From Paenibacillus sp. KS-LC4 (GTDB lineage Bacteria > Bacillota > Bacilli > Paenibacillales > Paenibacillaceae), in the NCBI RefSeq assembly GCF_036894955.1, contig NZ_CP145905.1, positions 2,870,501 through 2,934,500 on the forward strand: a stretch of 64,000 nucleotides of DNA. The letters are read 5' to 3'. A program made the position numbers and the translations under genes. Shown here one piece after another: positions 24,773-33,757 of this stretch. Every line of letters starts with the position of its first letter. Positions within the stretch are counted from its first letter, which is position 1. The notes under the pieces were generated by a model that saw nothing but the letters and a program-made list of their open reading frames with translations, did no database searches and was not told the DNA's origin.

Positions 24773-25315
24773 ATGATTTATGTAGTTAGGCATGGGCAAA
24801 CCGATTATAACAAGGAACAAAGAATGCAAGGAAGGTCGGGGCTGCCATTAAATGCTCAGGGGATAAAACAAGCGGAGCAGCTAAGAGAGAGACTGCGGGA
24901 CGTCACTTTTCATTTTGTATTTTCCTCTCCGCAAGAAAGAGCTGTGCAAACAGCTGAAATCGCAACCGGCGCTACTGCCATAATTGATGCAAGGCTCGAT
25001 GCTTTCGATTTAGGGGAAGCGGATAAATTAAAAACGAGCGAGGTGAAAATGAAAGGTTTTACTCCTGATCCAAGCGTCTATAAAGGAGTAGAGGGAACGG
25101 ATCAATTTGCTGAACGAATTTTTAGCTTTATGAGTGAGCTTGAGGCGAAAAACGACGGCAAAGAGGTTAATATTTTAATAGCCGGACATGCTTGTACAAC
25201 GGGCTGTATGGGGGCTTACTTCAATGGCATACCGGCAGATAGAAATATTACGAGGTACTCATCGGCTAATGGGGACTACAAGACATATGAGTTCAAATCA
25301 GAGATGGCTGATTAA
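24773..25315 (+). CDS. Histidine phosphatase family protein
   Basis: A 180-residue phosphoglycerate-mutase-like phosphatase. The catalytic RHG motif is in YVVRHGQTDYN (residues 3-13). SSPQERAVQTAEI carries the second arginine and IAGHACTTG the second catalytic His. Length and motifs fit a broad-specificity phosphatase (PhoE/CobC-like). A CobC role is conceivable given the B12 genes at the window start, but they are over 20 kb away. The spacing of 30 bases to the previous gene suggests co-transcription. Confidence 0.85.
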   Translation: MIYVVRHGQTDYNKEQRMQGRSGLPLNAQGIKQAEQLRERLRDVTFHFVFSSPQERAVQTAEIATGATAIIDARLDAFDLGEADKLKTSEVKMKGFTPDPSVYKGVEGTDQFAERIFSFMSELEAKNDGKEVNILIAGHACTTGCMGAYFNGIPADRNITRYSSANGDYKTYEFKSEMAD

Positions 25316-25333
25316 TAAAATAAAAGATACCGC

Positions 25334-25373
25334 AAGCAGCTTATCCTCCTGCTGAGGAAAATGAGCTGCTTTT
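25334..25373 (+). terminator. Rho-independent terminator
   Basis: AAGCAGCT ... CCTC ... GAGG ... GAGCTGCTT forms an interrupted hairpin ending in TTTTCT. It lies 18 bases after the phosphatase stop. Confidence 0.7.
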
Positions 25374-25459
25374 CTATGACAAAAAACGCACCGTACACTC
25401 GCTTTAAGAAGCAGAGTATAGGTGCGTTTCCTTTAGCAGAGGAATGTTATTTCTGTCTA

Positions 25460-25999
25460 TCAGGACTCATATTCCTCTGCGGTCAAGGCGAAAAGAAGGT
25501 GATCCTCCCAAACCCCATTAATTTGCAAATAACGAAGGGCAAGGCCTTCTTGGCGAAAGCCTGCACGCTCCAGAACACGAATGGAAGGCGTGTTTCGAGG
25601 CATCACCCCAGCTTGCAAGCGATGCAGACCGAGCTGCTCGAAAGCATAAGCGGCGACCAAGCGAACGGCCTCCGATACATAACCGTTGCCATGATGAGCG
25701 CGATTGAGAAAATAACCGACATTGGCATTTTGAAACGGGCCTCGTACCACATTGGACAACTCAATTCGGCCAATTAGTTGCTGCCCCAGCATAATACCGA
25801 ATGGATAAGAAGCAGCCTCAGCCTGCTTCTGAATGCCAAGACTAATATGCTCCTGCTGGCCCTCCAAGGTGAAGAAGTTATCGGGGCGAACGGGATCTAC
25901 TGGCTGGAGAAGGGCTTGGTTGCTTAATCTAAGCACCAGCATGGCCTCCGCATCAGCAAGCTCGAGGGGCTTTAAATAAATGCTCTGCTTTATTGTCAT
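25460..25999 (-). CDS. GNAT acetyltransferase, RimJ/RimL-like
   Basis: A 179-residue protein read from the minus strand. It has the RimJ/RimL/SpeG-type pattern: an N-terminal LKPLELADAEAMLVL, a middle NVGYFLNRAHHGNGYVSEAV (acetyl-CoA motif) and PRNTPSIRVLERAGFRQEG (motif B). B. subtilis relatives include YdaF/YjcK-like ribosomal-protein acetyltransferases; the substrate here is unknown. GAAAGGAG lies upstream of the ATG. It is convergent with the phosphatase gene. Confidence 0.85.
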   Translation of the reverse strand: MTIKQSIYLKPLELADAEAMLVLRLSNQALLQPVDPVRPDNFFTLEGQQEHISLGIQKQAEAASYPFGIMLGQQLIGRIELSNVVRGPFQNANVGYFLNRAHHGNGYVSEAVRLVAAYAFEQLGLHRLQAGVMPRNTPSIRVLERAGFRQEGLALRYLQINGVWEDHLLFALTAEEYES

Positions 26000-26022
26000 C
26001 TATCGGTACTCCTTTCTAAATA

Positions 26023-26048
26023 GCCGCACCAGAATTCGATGGTGCGGC
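26023..26048 (-). terminator. Perfect 9-bp hairpin between two minus-strand genes
   Basis: GCCGCACCA and TGGTGCGGC flank an 8-base loop containing GAATTC. Only a weak T stretch follows on the minus strand. It probably separates the DUF457 gene from the GNAT gene. Confidence 0.5.
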
Positions 26049-26071
26049 AAACGGGGGATGGAAGCGAATCA

Positions 26072-26719
26072 CTAAAAAATGCTAAGCTTAAAAGGCTTCT
26101 TGTAAAGCGGATAAAGCCATTTGACACCGCTCGGCGTCAACGTATCTGCGAATAAATGAGATAAGTATCCGATAATGGCCACTCGCATAATGCCTTCAAG
26201 GTGAAGCTGCTGCTCCAGTCCCCAGGCGATTGCACCCCATGCTGCGGCAGCCCATACCGTATGGGTCATACCGCGATGCTTGAGCCACGGCGCCACGGCC
26301 ACGAATGCACCAAGTCCGATAAGCCAGTTCATGCCGAACCAGAAGCCCCCATACACAAAGGCTCCGCCGATAACGCTGACAAGGGCATTGCGGATGAAGC
26401 CGCGCTTCGCGACAAGTCCAAGCAGCACGACGCCGATGGAAGCAACGAGCAGCTTCCAGCCAACAGTGTGATTGACCACATACAAGTAGCTGACAATTGC
26501 AATCATAATAACGCCGCCCCAAATGAGCAAATCATGAATGAGCTTAGACACTTTGCCGAGCTTGCTGCTCAAAATACTGGGGCCATCAAGATCCGCGCTT
26601 AAGGCGGAGATAGCGGCAACGGCTACATAAGCAGCCGCATTCGCAGGGGTGAAGGAATAATAAGCTGCCGCACCGGCTCCAATAGCCATTCCAATCGTAA
26701 GATGTGTCGTGCCTTTCAT
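26072..26719 (-). CDS. DUF457/YdjM-type membrane-bound metal-dependent hydrolase
   Basis: A 215-residue integral membrane protein. It has MKGTTHLTIGMAIG at the N-terminus (conserved TTH), SADLDGPSILSSKLGK (conserved acidic cluster), WLKHRGMTHT (HRGxTH motif) and a final HLFADTLTPSGVKWLYPL (second His and Asp). These place it with the YdjM/YbcI/DUF457 family; the biochemical role is not settled. AGGAGGAACA directly precedes the ATG at 26719, so the longer in-frame start at 26761 is rejected. A TATAAT lies at 26780-26785 on this strand. Confidence 0.85.
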   Translation of the reverse strand: MKGTTHLTIGMAIGAGAAAYYSFTPANAAAYVAVAAISALSADLDGPSILSSKLGKVSKLIHDLLIWGGVIMIAIVSYLYVVNHTVGWKLLVASIGVVLLGLVAKRGFIRNALVSVIGGAFVYGGFWFGMNWLIGLGAFVAVAPWLKHRGMTHTVWAAAAWGAIAWGLEQQLHLEGIMRVAIIGYLSHLFADTLTPSGVKWLYPLYKKPFKLSIF

Positions 26720-26855
26720 TGTTCCTCCTAATGCCTGGCTATTATCCAGCGGTGTATTCAAACGTATGTTCGCTATGTTATTATACTAGAAACAGTCTTG
26801 GGGAACAAGAGTACGCATCATTTCTTTCGCAACTTACAAGTGGGGAGGCAGAAGG

Positions 26856-27449
26856 ATGGAAGAAACGATTATATTTTTTGAGTCGCCTGCCGAATGGCGC
26901 GGCTGGCTGGAGCATAATCATGAACAGGAGACGATGCTTTGGGTCGGTTTTCGTAAAAAAAGCAGCGGAAAGCGATCCATTAGCTGGCCCGAGTCAGTGG
27001 ATGAAGCGCTATGCTTTGGCTGGATTGACGGCATTCGCAAAAGCATAGATGAAGAAAATTACAAAATACGCTTTACGCCGCGGAAAAAAGGAAGTATCTG
27101 GAGCGCTGTTAATATCCAGCGTGTTACGGAGCTAAGTGAAAGCGGACTAATGCAGCCAGCAGGGCTTGCTGCTTATGAACGGCGTAAGGAAGCGAAATCT
27201 TCCGTTTATGCACATGAGCAGAAGGCGGAGCATATTGTGCTGGCACCGGAGGAGGAAGCGGCTTTCAGGGAGCAAGCCGCGGCATGGAGCTATTTTCAGG
27301 AGCAGCGTGCAACCTATCAGAAAACGACCCTGTGGTGGGTAATTAGCGCCAAGAAGGAGGAGACGCGCAGCAAGCGGCTTCGCACCTTGATTGAACACTC
27401 CGCCAGCGGACGAACCTTACAGCAATTTACGCCAATCGTCAAGAAGTGA
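26856..27449 (+). CDS. YdeI/OmpD-associated family protein
   Basis: A 197-residue cytosolic protein. Family motifs are EWRGWLEHNH, LWVGFRKKSSGKRSISWPE, VDEALCFGWIDGI and RFTPRKKGSIWSAVNIQRV; the C-terminal part is helical and charged. YdeI-like proteins have been linked to antimicrobial-peptide resistance in enterics, but the mechanism is not known and no such role can be read here. GTGGGGAGG precedes the ATG. It is divergent from the DUF457 gene. Confidence 0.83.
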   Translation: MEETIIFFESPAEWRGWLEHNHEQETMLWVGFRKKSSGKRSISWPESVDEALCFGWIDGIRKSIDEENYKIRFTPRKKGSIWSAVNIQRVTELSESGLMQPAGLAAYERRKEAKSSVYAHEQKAEHIVLAPEEEAAFREQAAAWSYFQEQRATYQKTTLWWVISAKKEETRSKRLRTLIEHSASGRTLQQFTPIVKK

Positions 27450-27646
27450 CAAGCGTAAACGGCTGTAGCTGCCCTCTGCGGCAAAGCTGCCGTTTCAAGG
27501 GTAAACGATAAGCCTGCTATAAAGGGTAAGCTTATAGATGCTTATCTGTTCTTGAAAAAATAATTTTGTTTCTTTTTTGCAACACTTTCCGCTGCATCTG
27601 CGTTGTATAGTTATAAGCATAGAAACGAGTAAGGGAGCGGTACAAA

Positions 27647-28153
27647 ATGAAAAAAGCAATTCTCAGCGCAGCACTCGCCATCGCTTGTTTATTAACACTA
27701 GGTTTAGCCGTAGATAATGGCAAAGGCAATGCATCCAGCAGCCCGATTAATCAAACGACCGTCTATATGGATCATATAATGAAACAAAATAACGCCTTCG
27801 TCGTTACATATGATGAAATTCAGTGGTACGAAGGAGAGGAGGCGAACGTTCAGTTCCGCCAGCATGAACAAGATGCGGAAATGACGGATGCACCAGATGG
27901 CTACTACATTGTCAATGACGATCCTCAGCTTCACGACCTGCCGATTGCAGCAGATGCTGAAGTATTCATGCAAATTTACAATCGTACGGGCAACGCGGCA
28001 GAAGCAGACATTCAATGGAATGAGCCGATCACTGTTGATAAATTCGTCTCGATTATGAATTCCGATGATCCATTTCAACTGAAAAATTTCCCTTATCACG
28101 TTACGATTAAAGACGGGGAAATTGTGAAAATTGTTCAGCAATATATCCCGTAA
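27647..28153 (+). CDS. Hypothetical secreted protein
   Basis: A 168-residue protein with a signal peptide (MKKAILSAALAIACLLTLGL) and a mature acidic domain of about 140 residues with many aromatic and Asp/Glu residues. No Cys lipobox was seen, nor any domain I recognise. AAGGGAGCGG precedes the ATG. It is monocistronic, with a terminator 78 bases downstream of its stop. Confidence 0.75.
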   Translation: MKKAILSAALAIACLLTLGLAVDNGKGNASSSPINQTTVYMDHIMKQNNAFVVTYDEIQWYEGEEANVQFRQHEQDAEMTDAPDGYYIVNDDPQLHDLPIAADAEVFMQIYNRTGNAAEADIQWNEPITVDKFVSIMNSDDPFQLKNFPYHVTIKDGEIVKIVQQYIP

Positions 28154-28230
28154 ACCAGAGTGTGAATCCGGGGCATTCGAGCCAAGGAACACATAACCCT
28201 AGCTCTGGTCTTGATGAATAGCTGCAAGAG

Positions 28231-28265
28231 AAGCTGTTATGCGATTATGCGTAGCAGCTTTTTAT
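28231..28265 (+). terminator. Rho-independent terminator
   Basis: AAGCTG (28231-28236) and CAGCTT (28255-28260) close a stem-loop containing a directly repeated ATGCG, followed by TTTTATTTT. Confidence 0.65.
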
Positions 28266-28280
28266 TTTGTATTAAAAAAA

Positions 28281-28325
28281 GTTAATTGCAATCAATTGAC
28301 ACAGGAATGAAGGCCGTGGTATCAT
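28281..28325 (+). promoter_or_regulatory. Promoter and overlapping inverted repeat before the nik-type operon
   Basis: TTGACA (28296-28301), 18 bases, TATCAT (28320-28325). The imperfect inverted repeat GTTAATTG-CAAT-CAATTGAC (28281-28300) overlaps the -35 and could be an operator. The predicted start is near 28332. Confidence 0.6.
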
Positions 28326-28352
28326 TCCTGATAGTAAATATTACGAATAGAT

Positions 28353-28376
28353 AACGAGCTAATCGCTCGTTTTTTA
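28353..28376 (+). terminator. Attenuator-like hairpin in the nik leader
   Basis: AACGAGC (28353-28359), loop TAATC, GCTCGTT (28365-28371), then a T-run. It lies about 20 bases after the predicted transcription start and about 75 bases before the first gene of the operon. It therefore either stops read-through from upstream or attenuates the operon. Confidence 0.65.
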
Positions 28377-28388
28377 TTTGAATACTAA

Positions 28389-28403
28389 TCGTAAAGATTA
28401 CAT
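28389..28403 (+). promoter_or_regulatory. Possible Zur/Fur-family box
   Basis: TCGTAAAGATTACAT matches 12 of 14 defined positions of the Bacillus Zur 7-1-7 consensus (TCGTAAT-N-ATTACGA), counted by eye. It lies between the attenuator and the nikA-like gene, downstream of the predicted promoter. This is weak evidence alone. Confidence 0.3.
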
Positions 28404-28449
28404 ATATTTAGCACGAAAGATAGGCCCGAAAGGGAGAGGGAGCTTGGTT

Positions 28450-30051
28450 ATGCTGTTATTGAAGGGGAATAAAACGAATAAAAGATTATTTTTCACCATC
28501 CTGCTGCTCGGTCTGTCTATGGTCATTGCAGGCTGCGGCAAAGCTTCAAATTCATCGTCGGAGACCGGAAATACTGGTCAATCCACTGCTGCTGCGGAAA
28601 ATAAAGCAGGAAAAAAGCTGACGCTTCTCTACCACTTTAAGAGCGCAAGTTTAGACCCGCATAATGATTATATTGTTTTGAAAGCGGGCGTAGTTGAAAC
28701 GCTTGTGCGTATGGATGACAAGCTGGAGCTTCAGCCGTGGCTAGCGTCCGAATGGGAGTCTGTAGATGCGTCTACGTGGCGTTTTATCATTCGCGAAGGC
28801 GTTGCCTTTCATAGTGGTGCCAAGCTTGATGCGGCTGCTGTTAAAGCTTCGCTTGAACGCGGCATAAGCGTGAACAGGGCGCTGGACACCGCACTCAAGA
28901 TCGCTTCTATGAAGGCGGAAGGCCAAGAGCTTACCATTACGACAACGGAGCCGCTGCCAGCTTTTCCATCTGAGCTTGTAAATCCATATAGCGGTATTAT
29001 TGATGTGGCGGCTGAGCAAGCAATGGGTAGCGAAGCGTTTAATCAGGCGCCAGTCGGTACTGGGCCCTTTCAGGTAAAAGGCTTCACGCCGAATATGGAA
29101 ATAAATCTGGCCCGTTATGACAGCTACTGGGATGGTACCGCACAGCTTGAAGAAATTACGTTCAAATTTAATGAAGACGGCAATGTACGGGCACTGGCGC
29201 TTCAGGCGAAGGAGGCCGATCTCGCCTTTCAGCTTCCAGCCGAAATGGTCGACGTCATTAAACAGGATCAAGATTTGAAAATAGAGTCGCTTGCTGGCTT
29301 GCGTGCGCATTTCCTGCTTTACAACCAACAGCAGCCCGCTTTAAAAGACGTATTGGTCAGACAGGCGCTGGACTTGCTCATTGACCGTGAAAGCATGGCG
29401 AAGGATGTCATGCTGGGCCATGCTTCTCCTGCCAATGGTCCATTTAACGCGAATTTGCCTTTCGGCAGCAAGGAAGCCGTTCAGCCGCTTGATACAGTCA
29501 AGGCGAAGCAACTGCTCGAACAAGCTGGCTATGCACAAGGCAGCAGCGGCAAGCTGGAGAAGGATGGAAAGCCGCTGACCCTTGAGCTCGTTACGTATAA
29601 AGGTCGGCCGGAGCTTCCGCTCATTGCCCAGCTCCTGCAATCCGATGCCGCTAAAATTGGCGTAACGTTAACGATAAAGAACGTTGAAAATGTAGATACG
29701 TATTTGCGCGAAAATACCGATTGGGATTTGGCCACTTACAGCAATTTGACAGCTCCGCGCGGGGATGGCGGCTTTTTCCTGAATTCGGCGTTTACAGCTG
29801 GGGGCTCGCTTAATCCGGCTAATATTAGCAGCGACAAACTGAGCGCAATCCTTGCACAGCTGAATGCTACAGGTGACGCGGCGCAGCGTGTAAAGCTTAC
29901 GCAAGCTGCCACTGCGGTAATTAAAGCGCAGGCTCTGCATTCCTACGCGGTCTATCCAAACATAATCGTAGGCATGAATAAGAAGGTGACGGGCTGGACA
30001 CCAGGACCTGAAGAATATTATTTAGTTACAAACAAGATGGATGTGTCTTAA
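28450..30051 (+). CDS. Nickel/metallophore/oligopeptide ABC transporter substrate-binding lipoprotein
   Basis: A 533-residue extracellular solute-binding protein, family 5. The signal ends in a lipobox MVIAGC with Cys29, giving a membrane-anchored lipoprotein, then a Ser/Thr-rich linker. SBP_bac_5 features are DPHNDYI, LVRMDDKLELQPWLASEWE, VGTGPFQVKGF and VRQALDLLIDRESMA. The five-gene layout and length fit NikA or CntA (metal-opine uptake) better than OppA, but no metal ligand can be assigned and no opine synthase lies nearby. GGGAGAGGGAG precedes the ATG at 28450. Confidence 0.85.
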   Translation: MLLLKGNKTNKRLFFTILLLGLSMVIAGCGKASNSSSETGNTGQSTAAAENKAGKKLTLLYHFKSASLDPHNDYIVLKAGVVETLVRMDDKLELQPWLASEWESVDASTWRFIIREGVAFHSGAKLDAAAVKASLERGISVNRALDTALKIASMKAEGQELTITTTEPLPAFPSELVNPYSGIIDVAAEQAMGSEAFNQAPVGTGPFQVKGFTPNMEINLARYDSYWDGTAQLEEITFKFNEDGNVRALALQAKEADLAFQLPAEMVDVIKQDQDLKIESLAGLRAHFLLYNQQQPALKDVLVRQALDLLIDRESMAKDVMLGHASPANGPFNANLPFGSKEAVQPLDTVKAKQLLEQAGYAQGSSGKLEKDGKPLTLELVTYKGRPELPLIAQLLQSDAAKIGVTLTIKNVENVDTYLRENTDWDLATYSNLTAPRGDGGFFLNSAFTAGGSLNPANISSDKLSAILAQLNATGDAAQRVKLTQAATAVIKAQALHSYAVYPNIIVGMNKKVTGWTPGPEEYYLVTNKMDVS

Positions 30052-30052
30052 C

Positions 30053-30997
30053 GTGCTGAAGCTCATAAAAAAACGATTGATTCAACTCGTATTTGTTCTC
30101 TTTATTTTATCCTTAGTTGTTTTTATTCTGATGAAGCTCGCACCCGGCGACCCTGTGCTTACCTTGCTGCATGCTGATGAAATGTCGATTACTCAGGCTG
30201 ATGAAGCTGCGCTTCGGGAGGAGCTTGGCTTCAATCAGCCTGTGCTTGTGCAATACGGAAAATGGATGCTCAGGCTAATCCAGCTTGATCTGGGCACCTC
30301 ATACTTAAAAGGCCGCCCGGTGCTGGATGAGCTGCTTGATAAGCTTCCGGCGACGATTCAGCTGACAGCGAGCGGGCTCGCTGTTATGGTAGCCATTGCG
30401 CTCCCACTTGGTCTCATTGCTTCGCGCTATCCAAACCGTTGGCCGGATCATGTGTCTCGTATACTGGCACTTGTTGGCGCGTCGATTCCGAGCTTTTGGA
30501 TGGGACTGCTGCTCATTTACTTATTTTCCTTAAAGCTAGGCTGGCTGCCGACAAGCGGCAAGGGCAGCTTCGCACATATGATTTTGCCATCCATTACGCT
30601 CGGCTTTGCTATGGCTGCTGTCTATGCAAGGCTGCTTCGCTCCGGGCTGCTGGATAGTCTTTCCCAAGACTATATTAAGGCAGCAAGGGCGCGTGGGCTA
30701 GCTGAACACCGCATTTTAATTGGACATGCACTGCGTGCCGCGCTGCTTCCGGTTATTACAGTGTTCGGCGTTAGCTTTGGCAATTTGCTCGCAGGCTCCG
30801 TTGTCATTGAAACGCTGTTTGCTTGGCCGGGCCTTGGCAGCTTGGCGCTTGAAGCGATTTTTGAACGGGACTATCCGGTTATTCAAGGCTATGTGCTGGC
30901 GACGGGACTATTCGTTGTTGTGGTCAATCTGCTAGTTGATCTCAGCTACAGCTTGCTTGACCCACGGATACGTTTAGGAAAAGGAGCCGCCTCATGA
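30053..30997 (+). CDS. ABC transporter permease, NikB/OppB type
   Basis: An inner-membrane permease of about 314 residues with the DppB/NikB N-terminal LAPGDP motif, six hydrophobic segments and the EAA loop DYIKAARARGLAEHRIL that contacts the ATPases. The start is uncertain: GTG 30053 gives the usual LKLIKKRL opening, while ATG 30041 overlaps the lipoprotein gene by 11 bases. Neither has a strong ribosome binding site, so translation is probably coupled. It overlaps the next permease by ATGA. Confidence 0.88.
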   Translation: MLKLIKKRLIQLVFVLFILSLVVFILMKLAPGDPVLTLLHADEMSITQADEAALREELGFNQPVLVQYGKWMLRLIQLDLGTSYLKGRPVLDELLDKLPATIQLTASGLAVMVAIALPLGLIASRYPNRWPDHVSRILALVGASIPSFWMGLLLIYLFSLKLGWLPTSGKGSFAHMILPSITLGFAMAAVYARLLRSGLLDSLSQDYIKAARARGLAEHRILIGHALRAALLPVITVFGVSFGNLLAGSVVIETLFAWPGLGSLALEAIFERDYPVIQGYVLATGLFVVVVNLLVDLSYSLLDPRIRLGKGAAS

Positions 30998-31863
30998 ATA
31001 GGAAAATATCCTCGGAGCTTTCTCTGCCGCTCAGAAGGACCTATAGGGGGCGGCAAATGCTGTATAACCGTACGATGCTGCTGGGTATGGGCTTGCTTGG
31101 AGTCATCATGCTGCTTGCGCTGTTAGGGCCAATTATTGTTCCTAATGATCCTTTAACGGTGCAAATGGGAGAACGGCTGCTTTCCCCAAGCTGGCAATAC
31201 CCGCTTGGAACGGATCATCTCGGTCGATGCATTTTCACGAGGCTTGTTGTAGGTGCGCAGCTTACGCTAGGCATCTCAGCTATTGTTATTGTTACGGTCA
31301 TCGTGATTGGCGTGCCGCTAGGGCTTATTTCGGGCTATATCGGTGGTCGCCTCGATTCGATGATTATGCGGCTTGTAGACGGCATGGGGGCGCTGCCGGA
31401 ATTTATTTTTGCCATCGCGTTTGCCGGTTTTCTCGGACCCAGCCTGCCTAATTTGATTTTTGCCATTGTGCTGGTGAAATGGATTGGCTACGCCCGGGTT
31501 GTGCGAAGCGTCGCCTTATCTGAGCGCGAGAAGGAATATGTGCTGGCGGCAAAGGTTGCGGGCTGCAGCACTTGGACGATTTTGCACCGCCACTTGCTGC
31601 CTCAAATAATCTCTCCTATTATCGTGCTGGCGGCATTAGATATTGGAAAAATCATTATGATCATCTCGATGCTCTCTTATCTGGGACTTGGCGCACAGCC
31701 GCCAACGCCGGAATGGGGCGCCATGCTTAATGATGGCCGACCTTATTTTCAATCTGCGCCGCAGCTCATGCTTTATCCGGGACTTGCCATTATGGCGATC
31801 ATCATTGCCTGTAATCTGCTCGGTGAAGGGCTGCGCGAAGCGTTGGATGTCCGCAGTCGCTAG
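30994..31863 (+). CDS. ABC transporter permease, NikC/OppC type
   Basis: A second permease of 289 residues. The N-terminal LGTDHLGRCIFTRLVVGAQ is the DppC/NikC signature. The EAA loop is EKEYVLAAKVAGCSTWTIL. Six membrane segments are visible. It forms a heterodimer with the preceding permease. ATGA overlap upstream; the ATPase pair follows after 42 bases. Confidence 0.9.
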   Translation: MNRKISSELSLPLRRTYRGRQMLYNRTMLLGMGLLGVIMLLALLGPIIVPNDPLTVQMGERLLSPSWQYPLGTDHLGRCIFTRLVVGAQLTLGISAIVIVTVIVIGVPLGLISGYIGGRLDSMIMRLVDGMGALPEFIFAIAFAGFLGPSLPNLIFAIVLVKWIGYARVVRSVALSEREKEYVLAAKVAGCSTWTILHRHLLPQIISPIIVLAALDIGKIIMIISMLSYLGLGAQPPTPEWGAMLNDGRPYFQSAPQLMLYPGLAIMAIIIACNLLGEGLREALDVRSR

Positions 31864-31905
31864 TGTCGATTCGGGCTTAGTAAGGGAAAGGAGGCGCATG
31901 ACCTG

Positions 31906-32712
31906 ATGCCGCAAATAATGGAAAAGGAAATGCCTGTGCTGGAGGTTTCGCGGCTGCAAATTTTCACCCGCCTGGGGAAGCAGCAGCGCCCGCTCGTTCA
32001 TGGCGTCAGCTTCGCCATCCCTAAAGGCGAGACACTTGCGCTTGTAGGGGAAAGCGGCAGCGGTAAAAGTATAACCGCAAGTGCGGTGCTTGGCTTAATG
32101 CACAGCTCGCTTGACATTGGCAGCGGTGAAATTCTCTTTCGCGGTGAAAATGTGCTAGCGTGGGCAGATAAGAAGCGGCGAGGCTTGCGTGGACGTGAAA
32201 TCGGATTTATTTTTCAAAATTATCAGGAGAGCTTTACGCCGTTTATTACGGTTGGCAAGCAGATGAATGAAACGCTGCGTTCTCATGATAAGCTGACAAG
32301 GCGTCAGGCAAAGGTGCATGCGCTGGAATGGCTGGAGCAGGTAGGGCTGCCGGCGGAGCGCGTATACAGCAGCTATCCCTTCCAGCTGAGCGGGGGGCAG
32401 CTTCAACGGGCTGCCATTGCGGCGGCGATGATGCTTCAGCCTTCGCTGCTAATAGCGGATGAACCGACGACCGCGCTGGATGTGCTTTCGGGCGAGAGGG
32501 TGCTCGATGTGCTTTCCAGTCTTCAGAAGCGAACGGGCTGCGCAGTGCTGCTCATTTCACATGATCTGCGGCATGTGGTGAAACGAGCTTCAACGATAGC
32601 CGTCATGAAGGACGGACATATTGTTGAGATGGATACGGCAGAGCATATTTTGTATCACTGCCATCACGAGTATACGCAGCAGCTATTGAATGCAAGGCCA
32701 TATATAACATAA
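31906..32712 (+). CDS. ABC transporter ATPase, NikD/OppD type
   Basis: A 268-residue ATP-binding subunit. Walker A GESGSGKS, Q-loop IFQNYQES, signature LSGGQLQR, Walker B LLIADEPTTALD and H-loop LLISHDLRHV are all intact. The long oligopeptide-family C-terminal extension with a cysteine cluster is absent, as is usual for NikD-type subunits. AAAGGAGG lies upstream. Confidence 0.9.
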   Translation: MPQIMEKEMPVLEVSRLQIFTRLGKQQRPLVHGVSFAIPKGETLALVGESGSGKSITASAVLGLMHSSLDIGSGEILFRGENVLAWADKKRRGLRGREIGFIFQNYQESFTPFITVGKQMNETLRSHDKLTRRQAKVHALEWLEQVGLPAERVYSSYPFQLSGGQLQRAAIAAAMMLQPSLLIADEPTTALDVLSGERVLDVLSSLQKRTGCAVLLISHDLRHVVKRASTIAVMKDGHIVEMDTAEHILYHCHHEYTQQLLNARPYIT

Positions 32713-32758
32713 ATGAATGAACGTACGCACGTATGGGAATTGGGGAGGTAAATGGCAG

Positions 32759-33538
32759 GTGCAGCCTTTGTTGCGTGTAGAGCGTTTAAGTAAAACCTTC
32801 ATGAAATCGAAGGAGCAGGTTTATGCGCTGAAGGATATTTCGCTGCAAATTGCGAGGGGTGAATGTCTGGGCGTCGTTGGCGAAAGCGGCAGCGGAAAAA
32901 GTACATTAGGCAAGGTGATTTTGGCACTGGAGCGACCGGATAGCGGTGAAGTATGGCTGGATGATGTTTCATTGCTACAGCTAAAGGGGGCAGCGCTTAG
33001 ACAGCAGCGGCAGCATGTACAGGTCGTATTTCAAGACCCGAACGCCGCGCTTAACAGCAAAATGCCCATTTGGCGTTCGATCATGGAGCCGCTTGATAAT
33101 TTTCCGAAGGTAATGCCGCCATTTCTGACGGGTGATCGCTCAGATAGGCTTGGCTTGGCGGCGCAGCTGTTAGCGCTGGTCGGCCTGCCTATGGAGCATT
33201 TGGCCCGTTATCCGCATGAGCTTAGCGGCGGGCAGCGGCAGCGGGTCGCCATCGCTCGGGGAATCAGCTTGAACCCGAAGCTGCTCGTCTGTGACGAGCC
33301 AACCTCAAGCCTTGACGTATCCGTTCAGGCACAAATTTTGCAGCTGCTCAAAAGCTTGAAGCAAACGCTGGGCATGTCCTACTTGTTTATTTCCCATGAC
33401 ATAGCCTCCGTTCAATATATGAGCGATAGAATGATAGTTATGAAGGATGGAGAAATGATTGATGAGTTTGCAAGCTCCGAGTTGACACATGAGGAGCGGC
33501 ATCCCTACACCAAGCTGCTGGTGGAGGCGGCGAGCTAG
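32759..33538 (+). CDS. ABC transporter ATPase, NikE/OppF type
   Basis: A second ATP-binding subunit of about 259 residues. Walker A GESGSGKST, Q-loop VFQDPNAALN, signature LSGGQRQR, Walker B LLVCDEPTSSLDVSVQ and H-loop FISHDIASV are intact. The GTG at 32759 is preferred because GGGGAGG lies about 10 bases upstream. An ATG at 32717 would add 14 residues without a ribosome binding site and nearly touch the previous stop. It closes the operon, followed by a strong terminator. Confidence 0.88.
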   Translation: MQPLLRVERLSKTFMKSKEQVYALKDISLQIARGECLGVVGESGSGKSTLGKVILALERPDSGEVWLDDVSLLQLKGAALRQQRQHVQVVFQDPNAALNSKMPIWRSIMEPLDNFPKVMPPFLTGDRSDRLGLAAQLLALVGLPMEHLARYPHELSGGQRQRVAIARGISLNPKLLVCDEPTSSLDVSVQAQILQLLKSLKQTLGMSYLFISHDIASVQYMSDRMIVMKDGEMIDEFASSELTHEERHPYTKLLVEAAS

Positions 33539-33557
33539 CCATCAAAATACGAGAAAG

Positions 33558-33633
33558 AAAAAACCTGCCCCTATCTCATGAGGCTGATGGTCATGTCAGG
33601 CCATCATAGCGCATGAGACAGGGGCAGGTTTTT
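33558..33633 (+). terminator. Strong Rho-independent terminator after the ABC operon
   Basis: AAACCTGCCCCT...TCTCATG pairs with CATGAGA...AGGGGCAGGTTT, with an inner GATGGTC/GGCCATC stem. It ends in TTTTT. Long A and T flanks make it symmetrical. Confidence 0.92.
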
Positions 33634-33757
33634 AAATATAGTTGTGCAGATAGGCTTTGTCAGTGTAAGCTTTCATCGTTTACAATGAGGAGGAAGGAAG
33701 CGGATGCCGAGCCTTAAGCATCGCTGCTTCGACACAATGGGTAAGGGGAGACTTGCG

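Noticed and set aside
24773-25315. CobC (alpha-ribazole phosphatase) assignment for the histidine phosphatase
   Set aside because: The family is broad and the B12 genes lie more than 20 kb away. No specific CobC residue was recognised.
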